From: Atherinomorus stipes
Lineage: Eukaryota > Chordata > Actinopteri > Atheriniformes > Atherinidae
Reading direction: 5' to 3'
Length of the DNA: 64,000 nucleotides
NCBI GenBank assembly: GCA_023101725.1
Contig: JALJCO010003435.1
Span: 1-64,000, forward strand
In this document: positions 1 to 11,515 of the stretch, one piece after another
Layout of the letters: each line of letters opens with the position of its first letter
Position numbering within the stretch: the first letter of the stretch is position 1
Notes under the pieces: model-generated
Seen by the model: only the letters and a program-made list of their open reading frames with translations
Told to the model about the DNA's origin: nothing
The model's database searches: none
Position numbers and translations under genes: made by a program

Positions 1-1563
1 ACTACAAACAAAAAACAGAATTACATTAGTGTATTGACATATTTAACTTTCAATACATCAATATGTTTTGACTGAAAAAAATGTTTCACTGTAACATCTA
101 ATGTCCTCAGCACTAACTTTATGGAGAATAAACAGTCAGCATAGCGGGTGGTCCAGCTGGAGTACAGGTGGATTCCCTGACACATTGTCTTCCTTTCCTA
201 CATCAGCCTCTTCTCCTCTGTCTGTCTGTCTCTCTCTCTGACTGGAAGCCTGCTTTTTCTCTTCATAACTAATTTCATCATCTGCAGTCCTTCCTTGCCC
301 TGCTGTGCTTTCAGTGACTTTCTGCATCTGTGAACTTCCCGGTGTCTCCACATTTTTGCCCTCCTTCCCCCTTTTCTCCTTTTCCTTCTCATCCCTCGCT
401 TAAAAAAACTGAAAATGTCTCCACCTTTATTTCTATTTTCAATGTGTCCCGCCACATTCCAAGCATCAAGATTTGAAACAAATTTACTGCATCCTTATCT
501 GAGGCCTATAAAACTATAAACGATTGATCACATTTACAGGAGTTAGAGAAGCAGTTATATTTAGACATGTTGTTCTGTGTAGATTATTCATTTTTCAAGT
601 CTTTCAGCAGGATTTAATGTTTCATTGTGCTGCAGTCTCATTGTTATTATTAATCACAATAATGATTATGGGGAGTGAAGTCAACTTCACCAATGAAACA
701 GCGACAAGAAATATTCCAAAACTCTATAAACTGCTTTTGTGTTAACTGATCTATCCTTACGAGGTAAATACGCTCTAACAAACCAAACTATGCTGTCGGG
801 GAAACGATTAATGAGCGCACTGTCTGAACCGCCGTCCGTCTATTTTAGCGGACATTTTATTCATTTTAAGTTTAATTTTACTCAAATTTTGTGTTGTTAA
901 ACATCACCTGGAGAAACTGGTTTTACCTACTGGCTCAGTGGCTTCAGTCCAGACTGCAGACTGTCCCGTACATGATGATGAGCCTGTGAAGCAGCACAGC
1001 GCGAGGATACAGAGCAGGAGGCAGGAAAACGGTTTCCGAAGCAGGGCCGTATCCTAAGCTTTTCAGGGCCCAAAGATTTAAGTTTAAATTATGTATTTTT
1101 AAAAATCATTATTTTATTTAAATGCAGTGAGAGGCTTTTGGGCATTCAAAAAGTTTAAAGTTTTTACAAGTATGATTTTCAAGATTAAGAGGCAGGGGGA
1201 CACACTTTTAATCACTGAAATGAGGCGACTTCTGGCTTCACACCAGTTTTTTTGCAGTTTTCTTTTGTGTTTCAGTCTTGAAGTCTGTCAACAGAGCAGC
1301 AGAAATGTGCAGCCACATGGATGTATTTTATGGGATGACTAATTAGAAAATACTTCTTTTACTTCAGACTGGTCTAGAGGTACTGGTGCAGTTCAAGATG
1401 TTTCTGTCTTTGTCCTGTCAGTCACTTGGGGTCTGCAATCAGATTTCACAGGTAGCCAGTGGCACCTCGATACCCCTCTAGCCCTGCCCCTGGTGCTAAA
1501 GTACATATTCATTCCTATGAATCCTGCGATATGTTATTGTCATTTTCTCATCTTTCTTTTTTT
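1..1563. other. Intergenic sequence with no supported gene
   Basis: No exon, RNA gene or intact element could be supported here. On the minus strand about 140-500 reads as two overlapping frames rich in K, R, E and Q. It contains a DIFSFFKR-like start that loosely recalls the N-terminus of fish hAT/ZMYM-type transposases, but there is no zinc finger or other diagnostic motif, so this is a guess only. The rest is AT-rich with short frames that look random. Confidence 0.5.
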
Positions 1564-1850
1564 TCAATTCAATTCAATTCAGTTTACTTTGTAGTGTCCA
1601 TTCATGACAGTGTACCTCAGGGCGCTTAACAGACAGAAAAATTCCAGGTCAGATTCATAATAGCCTAGCTAAGGAAACCAACAGATTGGATCGAATCTTG
1701 ACTTGACCCGGTCCAATCCCCCATCCCTGAGCAAGCACGGAGGGGTGGCGATAGTGGGAAGGAAAACACCCTTTTAACAGGGAGGAAAAACCTCCGGCAG
1801 AACCCGGCTCAGGTAGGGCGGCCATCTGCCTTGATCGGCTGGGGTGAAAC
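1564..1850. repeat. Common teleost interspersed repeat (non-coding)
   Basis: The segment opens with an AATTC pentamer run and continues into text I recognise as a very common fish dispersed repeat. It includes the phrases about 'gagcaagcac', 'ggaaaacacccttttaacag' and 'gcggccatctgcc' in the usual order. It encodes nothing. The class (SINE-like or LINE-tail derived) is not certain from the sequence alone. Confidence 0.75.
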
Positions 1851-3441
1851 TTATCTGGAACTACTAATCTGAACTACTAAGTTCTAGATAACTGCCTAAT
1901 AGTTTCCTTCTACTTCTAGTAACTAAGCAAATTTTGTGTCCCTTATTGTAAAAAGTGTTACCTAATATATATATAATAATTATTCATTTATTATTAGCAT
2001 CTTTGATTGTTGTCACTTAATCTCTATTTTATCGACTTTTATTCATAATTTTTTAATTGGTTTAATTGTACTTTATTAACTCATACAGCTTGATAAGGTA
2101 CAAAAATGGACCAGGACCAAAGGTACAGAAGTGTCTTTCAAAAAGGAACACCCCCAGTGACAAGCTTTTGTACCCTTTTAAGTAAAAATTGTTGCTCTCT
2201 TTTGAGTGTTTACCACATATAAAAGCAATAAGTAATTTTCAATATTTCAAACTGCTTATAGTTTTGTCAAATTGAGCCAGATCCTTCCGAGGCAGCAAAG
2301 AGATTCAAAGAAGGGCTGCTGGGTCAACATGAAACTGCAAGAAATAAAGTTAATTCAATAACATATGTTCAGGACCACGCCTCAACCACACCTGCTTCCA
2401 ATCTCACTAATCACCAAGCAGCCTTAAATACTCACTCACTTCATCAACTCAGTTTCTCGTTCTCTCAAAGACCCTACCGACGTTCCAGCCATTTGCTGCG
2501 TTAGCTGCTTCTCAGTCATCTTCCTCATAGGGATGGGAAATGAAGCTTCCTGAAGCAATGAGGCCTTCCAGCAAATTGGTTCGGGAAAAGGTTCAGTACT
2601 CCTGACATCAAGCGTCCAAATGGGTCCATAGCAGCCCAAACAACTCTGCACTCAAACCATCTCAGTTGTGCCCATGACCAGGAAATAAAAGATTTATCTA
2701 ATAAATTATCACATACTCTGTGCATGAATTGTGCCTTCAAGTATTTGACTAATTAAAGGAATGGTTTGAAAATAAAACGTTGCAAGAAAAAAAAGAAATT
2801 TTAATTTCATATGCATTGTGATCCTGATAATTACTTATGTATTGAGTGCAGTGCTTATGGAACTCCACAGAGGTGACATGGAGCTGAAATCTGTTTATTG
2901 AGAAAAAGAGGAGCTTCTTCAGTGTTCAGGTTGGCGACTTCTGTTAGTGCAGATATTCATTCATTCATTCATTTTCTGTACCGCTTATCCAGTTCAGGGT
3001 CACGGGGTTGCTGGAGCCTATCCCAGCTATTATCAGGCGAGATAATCTTCAAATAATCCCGTCATGGGCAGGTGGTGCAGGAAAACATAAATCAGGGGAA
3101 AGCTGATAATACTGCTGCTTTCTGTGGCCGTATGTCAGAGGATCTTTCTCTTTTCTTTTCTTTCAGCTCGGATAAATATCTGTCCACTTCAGTCTCGTGA
3201 CCACTGAATGTTTCACGTGCAGATGTGAAACACAGACCGACACGTTACGTCATCTGCACAAACCGAGGCTTCGTTTTGCTCTGGTCAGTGATTCCTAAGC
3301 TGATGACACAAGCTCCGATAGAAAGCTTCATTAGGAACGCACCCTTTTACTCGATGCGCCCTTCGGAGTCCCGGGTTCATCGGGCACATCACTATTTCCT
3401 CGCCTGCCGGTGGCCCTCGTTCCCTCATTGCTGATCGTCAA
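1851..3441. other. Intergenic sequence with repeat fragments
   Basis: No gene seen. A fragment of the ubiquitous teleost repeat with the phrases 'ctgtaccgcttatccagttc' and 'gctggagcctatcccagct' lies at about 2952-3045. The same repeat recurs at 9399-9530, about 25288-25350 and about 45583-45646. The rest is AT-rich, with only short random reading frames. Confidence 0.55.
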
Positions 3442-3963
3442 TTGCAACCGTTGTGGGCGGCTGCTCTCCTCGGAAGACTAGTTTCCCAGCGCTCCAACCG
3501 CAACCCGACGCCCCGCCTGTACTCCATGCATTTCGTGTCGCCACCTTTCGGATCACGGATCGTCTCTCCTCCTTGCACGGCTCCTCATGGCCGCCGGCTT
3601 TGCCGCTCTCCACGCCGCTCGAACGGCACACCGCCATCAGACGTGGCTCGTCTCCGGTATACTCGCAGCAGGCCGGGGTTCCCTTGGCCCGCACTAACAA
3701 TTCCCACCGGCGTTGCCAGGTCTTCGGCACTTCCTGCTCCTCCTCCGGGCAGCTTCGTCCCAGCCGGTTTCTCGCAATGTCGCAGCCTCGCCTCTGCCAC
3801 CTGCTCCTTCTGCAACGCTCTGGGTCATCTCTCCCGCACCTGCTCCGCCCGTCCTGGAGCTCTCTTTGCTTGTTTCCTCCTCCTTTCCTCCCGTTCGTCT
3901 CTTGCCGTCCCGGCGCTGCACGACCGCTTCCACGTCTTCTCAGACTTGTTTCCTTTCTTCTAG
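3442..3963 (+). pseudogene. Gag-like reading frame with a CCHC zinc knuckle, retroelement relic
   Basis: This is a 173-codon open frame in C/T-rich sequence. Residues 121-134 (3802-3843) read C-x2-C-x4-H-x4-C, an exact retroviral-type zinc knuckle as found in Gag or nucleocapsid proteins of retroelements. The rest is rich in proline, serine and arginine and has no other recognisable domain. About 1.5 kb downstream is an RNase H-like segment (5440-6057) on the same strand, so both probably come from one retrotransposon. Other overlapping frames here (for example 3453-4151 and 3713-4390) are also open, which is expected in C/T-rich, stop-poor DNA, so openness alone is weak evidence. The knuckle could be a chance match. 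Confidence 0.4.
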
Positions 3964-5439
3964 TACTGGTTACACCACGGCTTCTTCCCACGTATTGGCG
4001 CTGCCACAGCCGGTTCTCACCTGTCCTCTTCGGGGCCTCGGCCAGCATCGCGCCCTCCTGGCCTTTCTGCCTCTTCTTTCTGTCCCTGGTGGATTATCAC
4101 TTCTTCCGTTCCTCTCTTCCCCCCTTCCACGCTGGTGGGTTCTGGAAATAGTCCTGTTGCTGGTGCACCTGCCGGGTCCTTCTTTTCACTCTCGGCCACC
4201 CACTTTTTTACTGGACCTTCGGCTTTGCTGCCATTGCTCCGTTTCTGCCAACAGTCATTCCCTCACTTTCAGCCTCCTGTTCCTTCTGCTGCATGTCTTG
4301 CCACTGATTCTCTTCTCTTCCCGGTTTTCCCACCTCAGTGTTCCCAGTGTTGCCGCTGCTTCTTGCTCATCTCTCATCAGCTTACGGTAGCATTGCTCTG
4401 CTAACGGCACATACTGTACCAGTCAATCGCTCTCCCTCTCCCTGTGAGCTCCTGATTGCATAGCTCTTAACTCGTAGCATGACTTGCATCGCTTCTAGCC
4501 CGGCTTCAGTCACAGCATGTGCGGATAATTGTGCTTGGTCACGGTATGTAGCGGGGCTTGACACACGGTATTTATCACTCACCACCGCTTTTGCCAGCCA
4601 TGCTGCTGGCTTTCAGCTGCGCAGGTGAATCACACAGTCATTGTGGCTAGTAGTACGTAGCTGGGCTGGGCTAGACTCGAAGTGCGAATCACCTCCTCCC
4701 TCTTGGTCATTGTTGCATGTAGCTCACACATCACCACTTAAGCTACGCTCCTTTATCTTCTGTCCTCTGCCAGCCCCTCATGTCGCTCAGGTGATGTCTC
4801 TCCGTCGGACTAGTCTCATCCGACCCACAGCCGCTTCAGCGGTGGCTCTCATCAGTCCATCAGGGCCTCCACCCGCTCCAACCGCTCTCACACTGGGCCA
4901 CGTGCTGCCCTCTGCCACGGACACAGCCGGCGCAGCCCTCCAATCGCCACCTTCCCGATTCTGTCTGGGTCCCGTGCCATCTCTCCGCCATCTTTAGTCC
5001 AGGACTGGTGGCTGCTCGCTCCATCGCTCTCCCCGGCCCTCTCTGACGGCCTTTTGGCCACGCATGCCACATTTCAGCAGCGCCTCTGTCGGCTGGTCTC
5101 CTCTGGCCCTCCACCGGTTCTTCGGTGGCTCTTGCTGGCCTATTGGGCCTTTGCCTGCTCCAACCACCAAAGTCTCTCACAGTCTGCCATGCACGACCCT
5201 TGGCACGGTCTCCCACTACGGTCTCCTGGACTCCGGATCTCACTGCCACGATTCACAGTGCATCCATTGTGCCAGCTCTCAGCTGATTCAACAGCAGCTC
5301 TCCCTGGTCTTTTCACGCCCCGTCACGGTGGTCGCTTGCACTGTCCCATGCACATCCCTCGGCCACACGCCCAACTGGGCTGCCACAGGCACCTGCCCTG
5401 CCTTTCTCCCCGGCTCCACCGTTCTCCCCTGCCATCTCC
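3964..5439 (+). other. C/T-rich internal region of the same retroelement relic
   Basis: Strongly pyrimidine-rich on the + strand, with several overlapping stop-poor frames but no recognisable domain. A block at about 3855-4060 resembles a block at about 5525-5680: both carry a C/T-rich run, then 'ccgtcccggc', then a Ser/Thr/Ala-rich stretch, then 'gccacagcc'. This suggests an old internal duplication of about 1.65 kb offset. I see no host gene here. Confidence 0.35.
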
Positions 5440-6057
5440 TTGGGCACCCTCCCGCAATTAGCCTCCGCCTGGCCCGCCTGGCGCACGCCAACGTGTCACT
5501 TCTGCTTCTGCTCAGTCTTTTGCGGAGCCTTCTCTGCTCATTTCTTCCTTTCTTTCCTCCCTTCCGTCTCTGGCCGTCCCGGCACCGCAGACGGCCACTC
5601 TCGCATCTTCTTAGCTTCTGATTCCTCATATTCTGGTGCGGCCACAGCCATGCCCCTCCTGCCTCCTTCGGGGGCCCCAGCCTTTCATTCTGGCTCATTT
5701 CTTCCTCATTCCCTCTCTGCCTGCTTCTGCCCTTTTTTTCTTTTCTCCTTTTCCTTTCAGACCTCCTTGCCTCTGGAAAAGGTCAAGCGCATCTCGAGTC
5801 TCCTCTCCAACTACCTGCAGGTGGATAAATGCACAAAACGGCAGCCCTCATGGGTCATCTCGCTTATGCCATGCGCATTAGCTCCGACTTCAAACTTCTC
5901 GATTCAGCTTCGGTCTTGTGTTCTTTACCTGCAGTACCCCATCATTAGAGCCGCCATTCTTTGGGGTCATAAATGGTCCTGTAGGTCAATCCTAATTCAT
6001 TCTGACGATACCACTGCAGTCAATGTCATCTACAAGGCCAGTCAGGTTCCCTTATGA
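5440..6057 (+). pseudogene. Reverse transcriptase/RNase H-like segment of a DIRS/Ngaro-type retrotransposon (degenerate)
   Basis: A 205-codon frame whose second half resembles the connection and RNase H part of tyrosine-recombinase retrotransposons (DIRS/Ngaro). It has a leucine-rich 'LEKVKRISSLLSNYL' segment, then 'YPIIRAAILWGHKWS', then 'ILIHSDDTTAVNVIYKAS'. The last resembles the 'HSDN..VV.IINKG' RNase H core of that group, with the Asp pair retained. A small frame slip separates a 'GHLAYAMRI'-like stretch (about 5853-5880), which reads in another frame. After 6057 the similarity continues weakly to about 6200 with stops. The family assignment is from memory of the motif layout, not a search. 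Confidence 0.45.
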
Positions 6058-6699
6058 TCATGTAGCCCATTCGCATACTCGTCTTGATCTCAGCACAGCA
6101 TCAGTTCCTCCTCAGAGCTGCCTTCATTCCGAGCCTCGCAACAAGTACTCGCTCTGAATCAGACCAACACTCGACTCCGGTCCCAACCATCTTCAGTAAG
6201 ATCACAAATAAGTGCCCTTATTTTTCACTGGGCACCTGCCCCCCAAAATGTCTGTGCACGCCACTGGTGAATATTGCAAAGCAAAACCAGAGATGTTATT
6301 CTTTATTCCATAGCTGTTCACATACTTCATTGAGGACATACAGCATTGCCACCCTGCTAGGACCTCTTGCCTCTCCTTGCCCCCCCATGTAAAATTTTCT
6401 AAATCCACCACTGCACATGGGTATCCAACTGCAAGATCTTTATTAGATTAAATGGAAGTCCTGAGGATGCTAAGGTCCTCAAAAGAGGACTGGAGGAGCT
6501 GGAAAAATACATGTAAGCAGAATCACAGACATTAATATGACTCCAAACTTCTGTCATGGTTCACACACCTACACTTATAACAGTAAACGTTAATGACACA
6601 GATCCGCTGCAGACAATTTTCCATTACAAACAAATACTACTTGAGACCTCTGAATAGATCACAAGAACTGGCTTGTAGAATCTGGAATTGACCCTAACA
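6058..6699. other. Intergenic, end of retroelement relic and dispersed repeat
   Basis: About 6058-6200 looks like the decayed continuation of the upstream retroelement. About 6200-6415 has the look of a short non-coding DNA element ('gtgcacgccactggtg' ... 'ccaccactgc'), but I could not define both ends. Nothing else is supported. Confidence 0.35.
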
Positions 6700-6845
6700 A
6701 CAATTTCCTTTTTTCCATGAAAAAGACCTGTGATTATTATACACGGGAGCAATTTAATACAGTTGTGCATGAGGGCAAATTGTCAATAATACACTTCAAT
6801 TGTAGACGTATGTACTCAAATTTTCATTCCATAAAAGAATACTTA

Positions 6846-7427
6846 AAGGGGCACTGTGTAATCGGCAACAGCTCCCTCGTACTTTTCATGCTGCATTCGC
6901 GTGAAACCGGGCAGACCGACGACATCCGCTGCATGTAAAGTTATCACCGGCCTCTATGTGAAGACGTGGTCCGTCAGTTACAGTGATATCAGTCCACATC
7001 TGTTCGGTTGTCATGGCGATGTCGTATTGTTTTCCCTGACCCATGTTTTACCGTCTTTCGCTCGGCTTCATTGATTAAAATGACATCTGGTTTGTTACCA
7101 ACGGCCGTCTGCCCGACTGCACGTGAACGCAGCATCAGTGAGACGCTGGTTTCTCCCACTGCAGCGCGGTGACTTTTCAAAGGCATTACCTCGAACTGAG
7201 CTGAAAACTCCGGTGTGTCCGGTGAGTTTCTGTGTTTTCCTACCGTCACACTTCTCCTGAACGCAAAAACATGGCGATACGACATGGCAGCCTTCACCGA
7301 GCCGACCCGCTCGATGTGTAAATGAATGATACGAACGGCAAATTTAGAACTTAGAGGAGCACTTCAGTTTGTTGATGGGAGTGATTACTGATTAATGAAA
7401 AAACACTTTTGAACCAAGTAATCAGTT
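6846..7427. mobile_element. Non-coding insertion splitting the LINE endonuclease (MITE-like)
   Basis: This 580-bp block interrupts the LINE reading between '...SIKEYLKG' and the 'NKTQENLHN' continuation. It begins with 'aaaggggcactgtgtaa', a start seen in many short fish DNA elements, and has no coding content. I could not identify a clear matching end or target duplication. Confidence 0.45.
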
Positions 7428-8532
7428 TTTGTGAATAAAACACAGGAGAACTTACACAATATCCATTTAAAACTCTTTACACACCCCATTAATATTATCG
7501 CTTTAACAGAAACTTGGTTTAATATAAATAAAGACTCCGATCTTGAATTAGAAGATTATGAAATGAGTTATATAAACAGAGAAAACAAAGTAGGAGATGG
7601 GGTTGCTCTATTTATTCACAAATCTATTCAATTTACTATTTTAGAAAACATGACAATTGCAACAGATGACCTAATGGAGTGTCTAACAGTAGAAATAAAT
7701 AACAATAAGAATAAAAATATTGTTGTTAGTTGTAGAACACCTGGATCAAGTATGGAAGCTTTTAATCGGTCAATGGAAAAACTGTTTACTGCAATGCATA
7801 GAAAAGACTTATTAAATTGTGGAGATGTCAACATAGATCTACAGTATTAAATCCAACTAAACAAAAAGCAACAGATGCTGTCATTGAAACAATGTATGTC
7901 CCTCTACCCAACCATCACCAAACCCAGCAGAATAACATCTCACAGTGCCACAATAATTGATAACATTTTCACAAATGATATGTCAAACCAAATGATTAGC
8001 TGACTGTTTATCTGTGATATTACTGACCACCTACCTGTTTTTACAGTTTACGATTGTGATTTTAGGAAAGTGAAGGAGAACACAAGAACTGATGAAGCAA
8101 TTAATGCCTTCAACAACAGCGTAATTTTACAGGATTAAAGCTCTGTCTATCGTGAAACAGATGTTGACAATGTTCATAATAATTTCCTTGCTCTCTACAA
8201 TACACACTGACCACTTCATGAAGATCACCACCAAAAAAAAAAAAGCCAAATGCCTTTGGTTACAAGAGGAATACAAAATGCTTGCAAAAAGAAAAATAAC
8301 TTGTATAAAATGTTTGTAAAACAAAAGACTTTTGAAGCTGAACAAAGAAACAAGGTATATAAAAATAAGCTAACTGATATCATCAAAACAAACAAGCCAT
8401 TATATCACAAAAAAAACTGTTATTTGCAAATAGAAATAATACCAAAAGAACCTGGGATATTCTGAACACCTTAATAAAACGTGGCCTTCCAAAAACTACT
8501 TATCCAGAGTACTTTAATGACACCCATGGTCC

Positions 8533-9059
8533 AAGGGGAGAGGGGAAAGGAGAAAGGAGAAGAAAAGGGGAGAGGGAGGGGAGGAAGAAAAAAAGAGAAA
8601 GAAAAAAGGCAAAAAAAGAAAAAAAAGAGAAAAGGGAAAGGAGAGGAGAGAAGGAGAAAAAGGGAAAAGGAGCAAAAGAAAAAAAAAAGAAAAAAGAAAA
8701 GAAAAAAAGAAAAAAAGAGAAAGAGGGGGAAGAAAGGGGAAAAGCAAAGAGAAAAAAAAAAACCCCACACCCCCCAAAGACCAAGCCAGAAGAAGAAAAG
8801 GAAGGAAAAAAAAAGGAAAACAAAGAAAAAAAACAAGAAAGAGACAAAAGGAGAAAGGGAAAAGCGAAGAAACGAGAGAAAAAAAGGGAAGGAAGGCAAA
8901 AAGAAAAGAAGGGAAGAAGAAAGGAAAAAAAAGAAAAAAAAGAAAAAAAAGGAGAAAGGAGGAAAAGGAGAAAAGAAAGCAAGAAGAAAAAAGAAAGGGG
9001 AGGGGAAAAAAAAGAGGGAAGAAGAAGAGGAAGGAGGGGGGAAGAAAAAAAAAAAAGAC
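8533..9059. repeat. Irregular polypurine (A/G) tract inserted in the LINE
   Basis: About 530 nt are almost purely A and G on the + strand, with only scattered C/T (a cluster at about 8762-8790) and no fixed repeat unit. It gives long Lys/Glu/Arg frames on + and Phe/Ser frames on -, which are composition artefacts. It lies inside the LINE between its endonuclease-RT linker and the next piece. Low read accuracy in such DNA is possible. Confidence 0.8.
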
Positions 9060-9398
9060 AAGTTATGATAGAATAAATATAGTTAATAGTTTCAATAAAT
9101 TCTTAGTGAAAAGTAGCCCTGAGTTGGCTGCTCGAAATCCAGATCAAGGCAATATCCAGTACAATGATGGCATACATACAAATCCCCACTCAATGTTTTT
9201 ATCAGCAGCTCTTGAACAAGAAATAGTAACTGCTGTCCATAAGTGTGAAAGTAAAAAATCCAACGTCATGACATTGACGTGACACTGATTAAAACTGTCA
9301 TAAATAACATCATAAAACCATTCACATACATCTGTAACCTGTCATTTAAAACCGGTTGTGTTCCCAAAAAGATGAAAAAAGCAAAAGTTATCCCAATC

Positions 9399-9530
9399 TG
9401 TCAGTCAGTCAGTCATTTTCTGTACCTCTTATCCAGTTCAGGGTTGGGGGGGTTGCTGGAGCCTATCCCAGCTATAATCAGGCGAGAGGCGGGGTACACC
9501 CTGGACAGGTCGTCAGTATGTCAAAGGGTT
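9399..9530. repeat. Ubiquitous teleost repeat fragment
   Basis: Matches in wording the fragments at 2952-3045, about 25288-25350 and about 45583-45646 ('ttatccagttcagggt', 'gctggagcctatcccagct', then 'tacaccctggacaggtcg'). It splits the LINE just before the first RT motif. Confidence 0.75.
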
Positions 9531-9672
9531 TATTCCTTAACAGCTTATTCCAATCTATAAAAATTAAAATAAACACAACTTTACAAATTATAGGCCAACG
9601 TCCTTGTTGCCACAGTTTTCAAAAATACTTGAAAAGTTTTTCAACTCCCGTCTGGAAGCATTTCTTAAAGGC

Positions 9673-10399
9673 AGGGTAAGGGATCTTGGAAAAACAGTTC
9701 GAACAAACTACATTTGAAAAAATATACACCCCCCTGAAACCACGCCTCCAGGGCACAGGAACGTGTGCGTGGATGATTGCGAACATAACCGAGAACAGCC
9801 GAGTGGCTAGCTTGTTAGCTTCCCAGTAAACAACAGAGGAACCACGTTTCCTAAAAGTGATAATTATCTCACCTCCAACTTCTTCTGCGGTGTAAAACAT
9901 CCTCACTGCAAATACCAACACCCCCATGACTTGACCCACATCCATTTTTTTTTTCTATGCTCACGGCAAATCGCGACTGTCACGAGGACAGTGGGTGCGC
10001 GACAAACAGCAGTCGAGTTTGATGGACCCTTTTCATTGGAAGGGGTTTTTCCAGTCCTGTACGTTCCACAGGTGATTAATTTTTTTAATTTTTGTGTCAG
10101 AAAATGTAATTAATTGGTTGCAATCAGGGTGTGACGAAGACTTCAAGCAATATAGTAAAAAATGCTCCATACCATACCATTTAGTATGGTATGGTATGGT
10201 TTTATTTTTCCACAGGGACAGTGCACAACACTTCATTAACCTTTATAAACAAAAGCAGAGATGCAGGTATCAGGTTATAGCAAAACTGATAATTCCCACC
10301 TGTAGTCCCTGGACAGGTTGATATTAGTGAGATACTGTAACAAAATTTTTGATTGTAAAATGACAGGAGGCCACCGTGCTCTTAGGAACCTTTAGTGCC
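9673..10399. other. Non-coding dispersed repeats
   Basis: No gene. About 9665-9960 starts with 'aaaggcagggtaagggatct', typical of short fish DNA elements. At about 10168-10200 is an imperfect palindrome of 'accatacc' and 'ggtatggt' units, followed by a known-looking fish repeat phrase ('ccacagggacagtgcacaac'). Confidence 0.45.
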
Positions 10400-10866
10400 G
10401 CAAAAGTTCTTTTGTAACCTTGGCCAAATCTGTGCCTCGCCACAATTCTGTCTCTGAGCTCCTTGGGCGGTTCCTTCAACCTCATTTGCTCTAATATGCA
10501 CTTGAGCTATCAGGTCTTATATAGACAGGTGTGTGCCTTTCCTAATCAAGTCCAATGAGGTTAATTGAACACAGCTGGACTTCATTGAAGGAGTGGAACC
10601 ATCTCAAGGAGGATCAGAAGATATGGACAGCATATGATTTAAATATTAGTGCAACGGGTCTGAATACTTATGACCATGTGATATTTCAGTTTTTCATTTT
10701 TAATAAATTTGCAAAAAATTTCTGCATTTCTGTTTTTTCTGTCAAGATGGAGTGCTGAGTGACATTAATGAGAAATAAAATGAACTTTTTTATTTTGGCA
10801 GATGGCTGCAATGAAACAAAGAGTGAAAACTTTAAATTGGTCTAAATACTTTCGATACCCACTGTA
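10400..10866. mobile_element. Terminal region of a Tc1-like/teleost DNA transposon remnant
   Basis: The sequence from 'ctcgccacaattctgtctct' to the end 'cgatacccactgta' reads like the 3' non-coding part and terminus of a DNA transposon found in many copies in fish genomes. It includes 'gggtctgaatacttatgacc' and 'aatgagaaataaaatgaac'. No transposase remains. The exact left limit and the family name cannot be settled by eye. Confidence 0.6.
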
Positions 10867-11198
10867 GATAAAGAAAGTATTTAATGGTTCACATTAGGAT
10901 GTGCGGAAAACTTGTAAGCTAACAGTATTTTTTATCTGCAGCACTTTGGAGACAAGTTCTGACTTAAATACTTTATAAATAAAGGGGATTGGATTAGTAT
11001 TGAGCGCAACATATTTAAACATAGCACACTCAAACTTGGCAGTCAACAGAAAAGTACAGCTACGCAACCCTCCTTTCTCTCTGGCAAAACCACTGTCTGA
11101 CTGACGGACAACCCCTTTGACAGCTCAACCTGCCTCCCACTACATCCATGTGGCCCACGCTTGACATCACTATGGTACTATGAGCTCCTGATTGTAGT

Positions 11199-11200
11199 AA

Positions 11201-11249
<49 letters not shown>

Positions 11250-11250
11250 T
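11199..11250. repeat. (TA)n microsatellite
   Basis: A run of about 25 TA dinucleotides with one G interruption. The flanks (10867-11198 and 11251-11339) show nothing recognisable. Confidence 0.9.
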
Positions 11251-11339
11251 TAAATGTAAATATTGAAAGATTCAATTTTTTACTTTGCTGTATGTGAAAT
11301 AATTACCCAAGTTTGCCGTTACTTAAAAATATGCTTTGA

Positions 11340-11515
11340 ATATTAAAATTCAGGTGAGGTGGGTGGTGGTTGACGAGCCTAAAAAAGGGGGATGGTGGTT
11401 TTTTGGGGGGGGGGGGGGTTTAAAAAATCAAAGTGGGGTTTTTGGGGGGGGTTTTATTTTTTTCCGTATTTTGGGGTTTTTCTGGGAACTTCCAAAAAAG
11501 AATGAGGTTAAATAC
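11340..11515. other. G/T homopolymer-rich low-complexity block
   Basis: Contains several runs of 6-15 G and of T in quick succession. The frame 11336-11518 is Gly/Trp/Phe-rich and not credible as a protein. The pattern is typical of low-complexity DNA or of poor consensus in homopolymers. Confidence 0.7.

Larger units (their letters stand above)
6700..9672 (+). mobile_element. Broken non-LTR retrotransposon (LINE) with APE-type endonuclease and start of RT
   Basis: Pieces of one LINE lie in order on the + strand: 6700-6845, 7428-8525, about 9075-9397 and 9546-9672. The first reads into a 'SIIHFNCRRMYSNF' motif typical of the endonuclease start. The second (frame at 7431-7850) has the apurinic endonuclease landmarks ALTETWFN, GDGVALFI, RTPGSS and GDVNID; at about 8015-8040, in a shifted frame, comes ITDHLPVF, the catalytic His motif. 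Next comes the linker before the RT domain, and the last piece has 'NYRPTSLLPQFSKILEK', the first RT motif. The copy is dead: it has several frame slips and stops and is split by three foreign blocks (6846-7427, 8533-9059, 9399-9530). The RT catalytic domain is missing. The clade is probably in the jockey/CR1/L2 group, but this is not certain. Confidence 0.8.

Noticed and set aside
136..455. Two overlapping minus-strand frames, possible transposase N-terminus
   Set aside because: There is only a weak DIFSFFKR-like resemblance. Low-complexity CT/GA DNA underlies the frames and no zinc finger follows.
8471..9068. Long Lys/Glu-rich (+) and Phe/Ser-rich (-) reading frames of about 195 codons
   Set aside because: They are a product of the A/G-only composition. 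No domain, and several overlapping frames are open at once.
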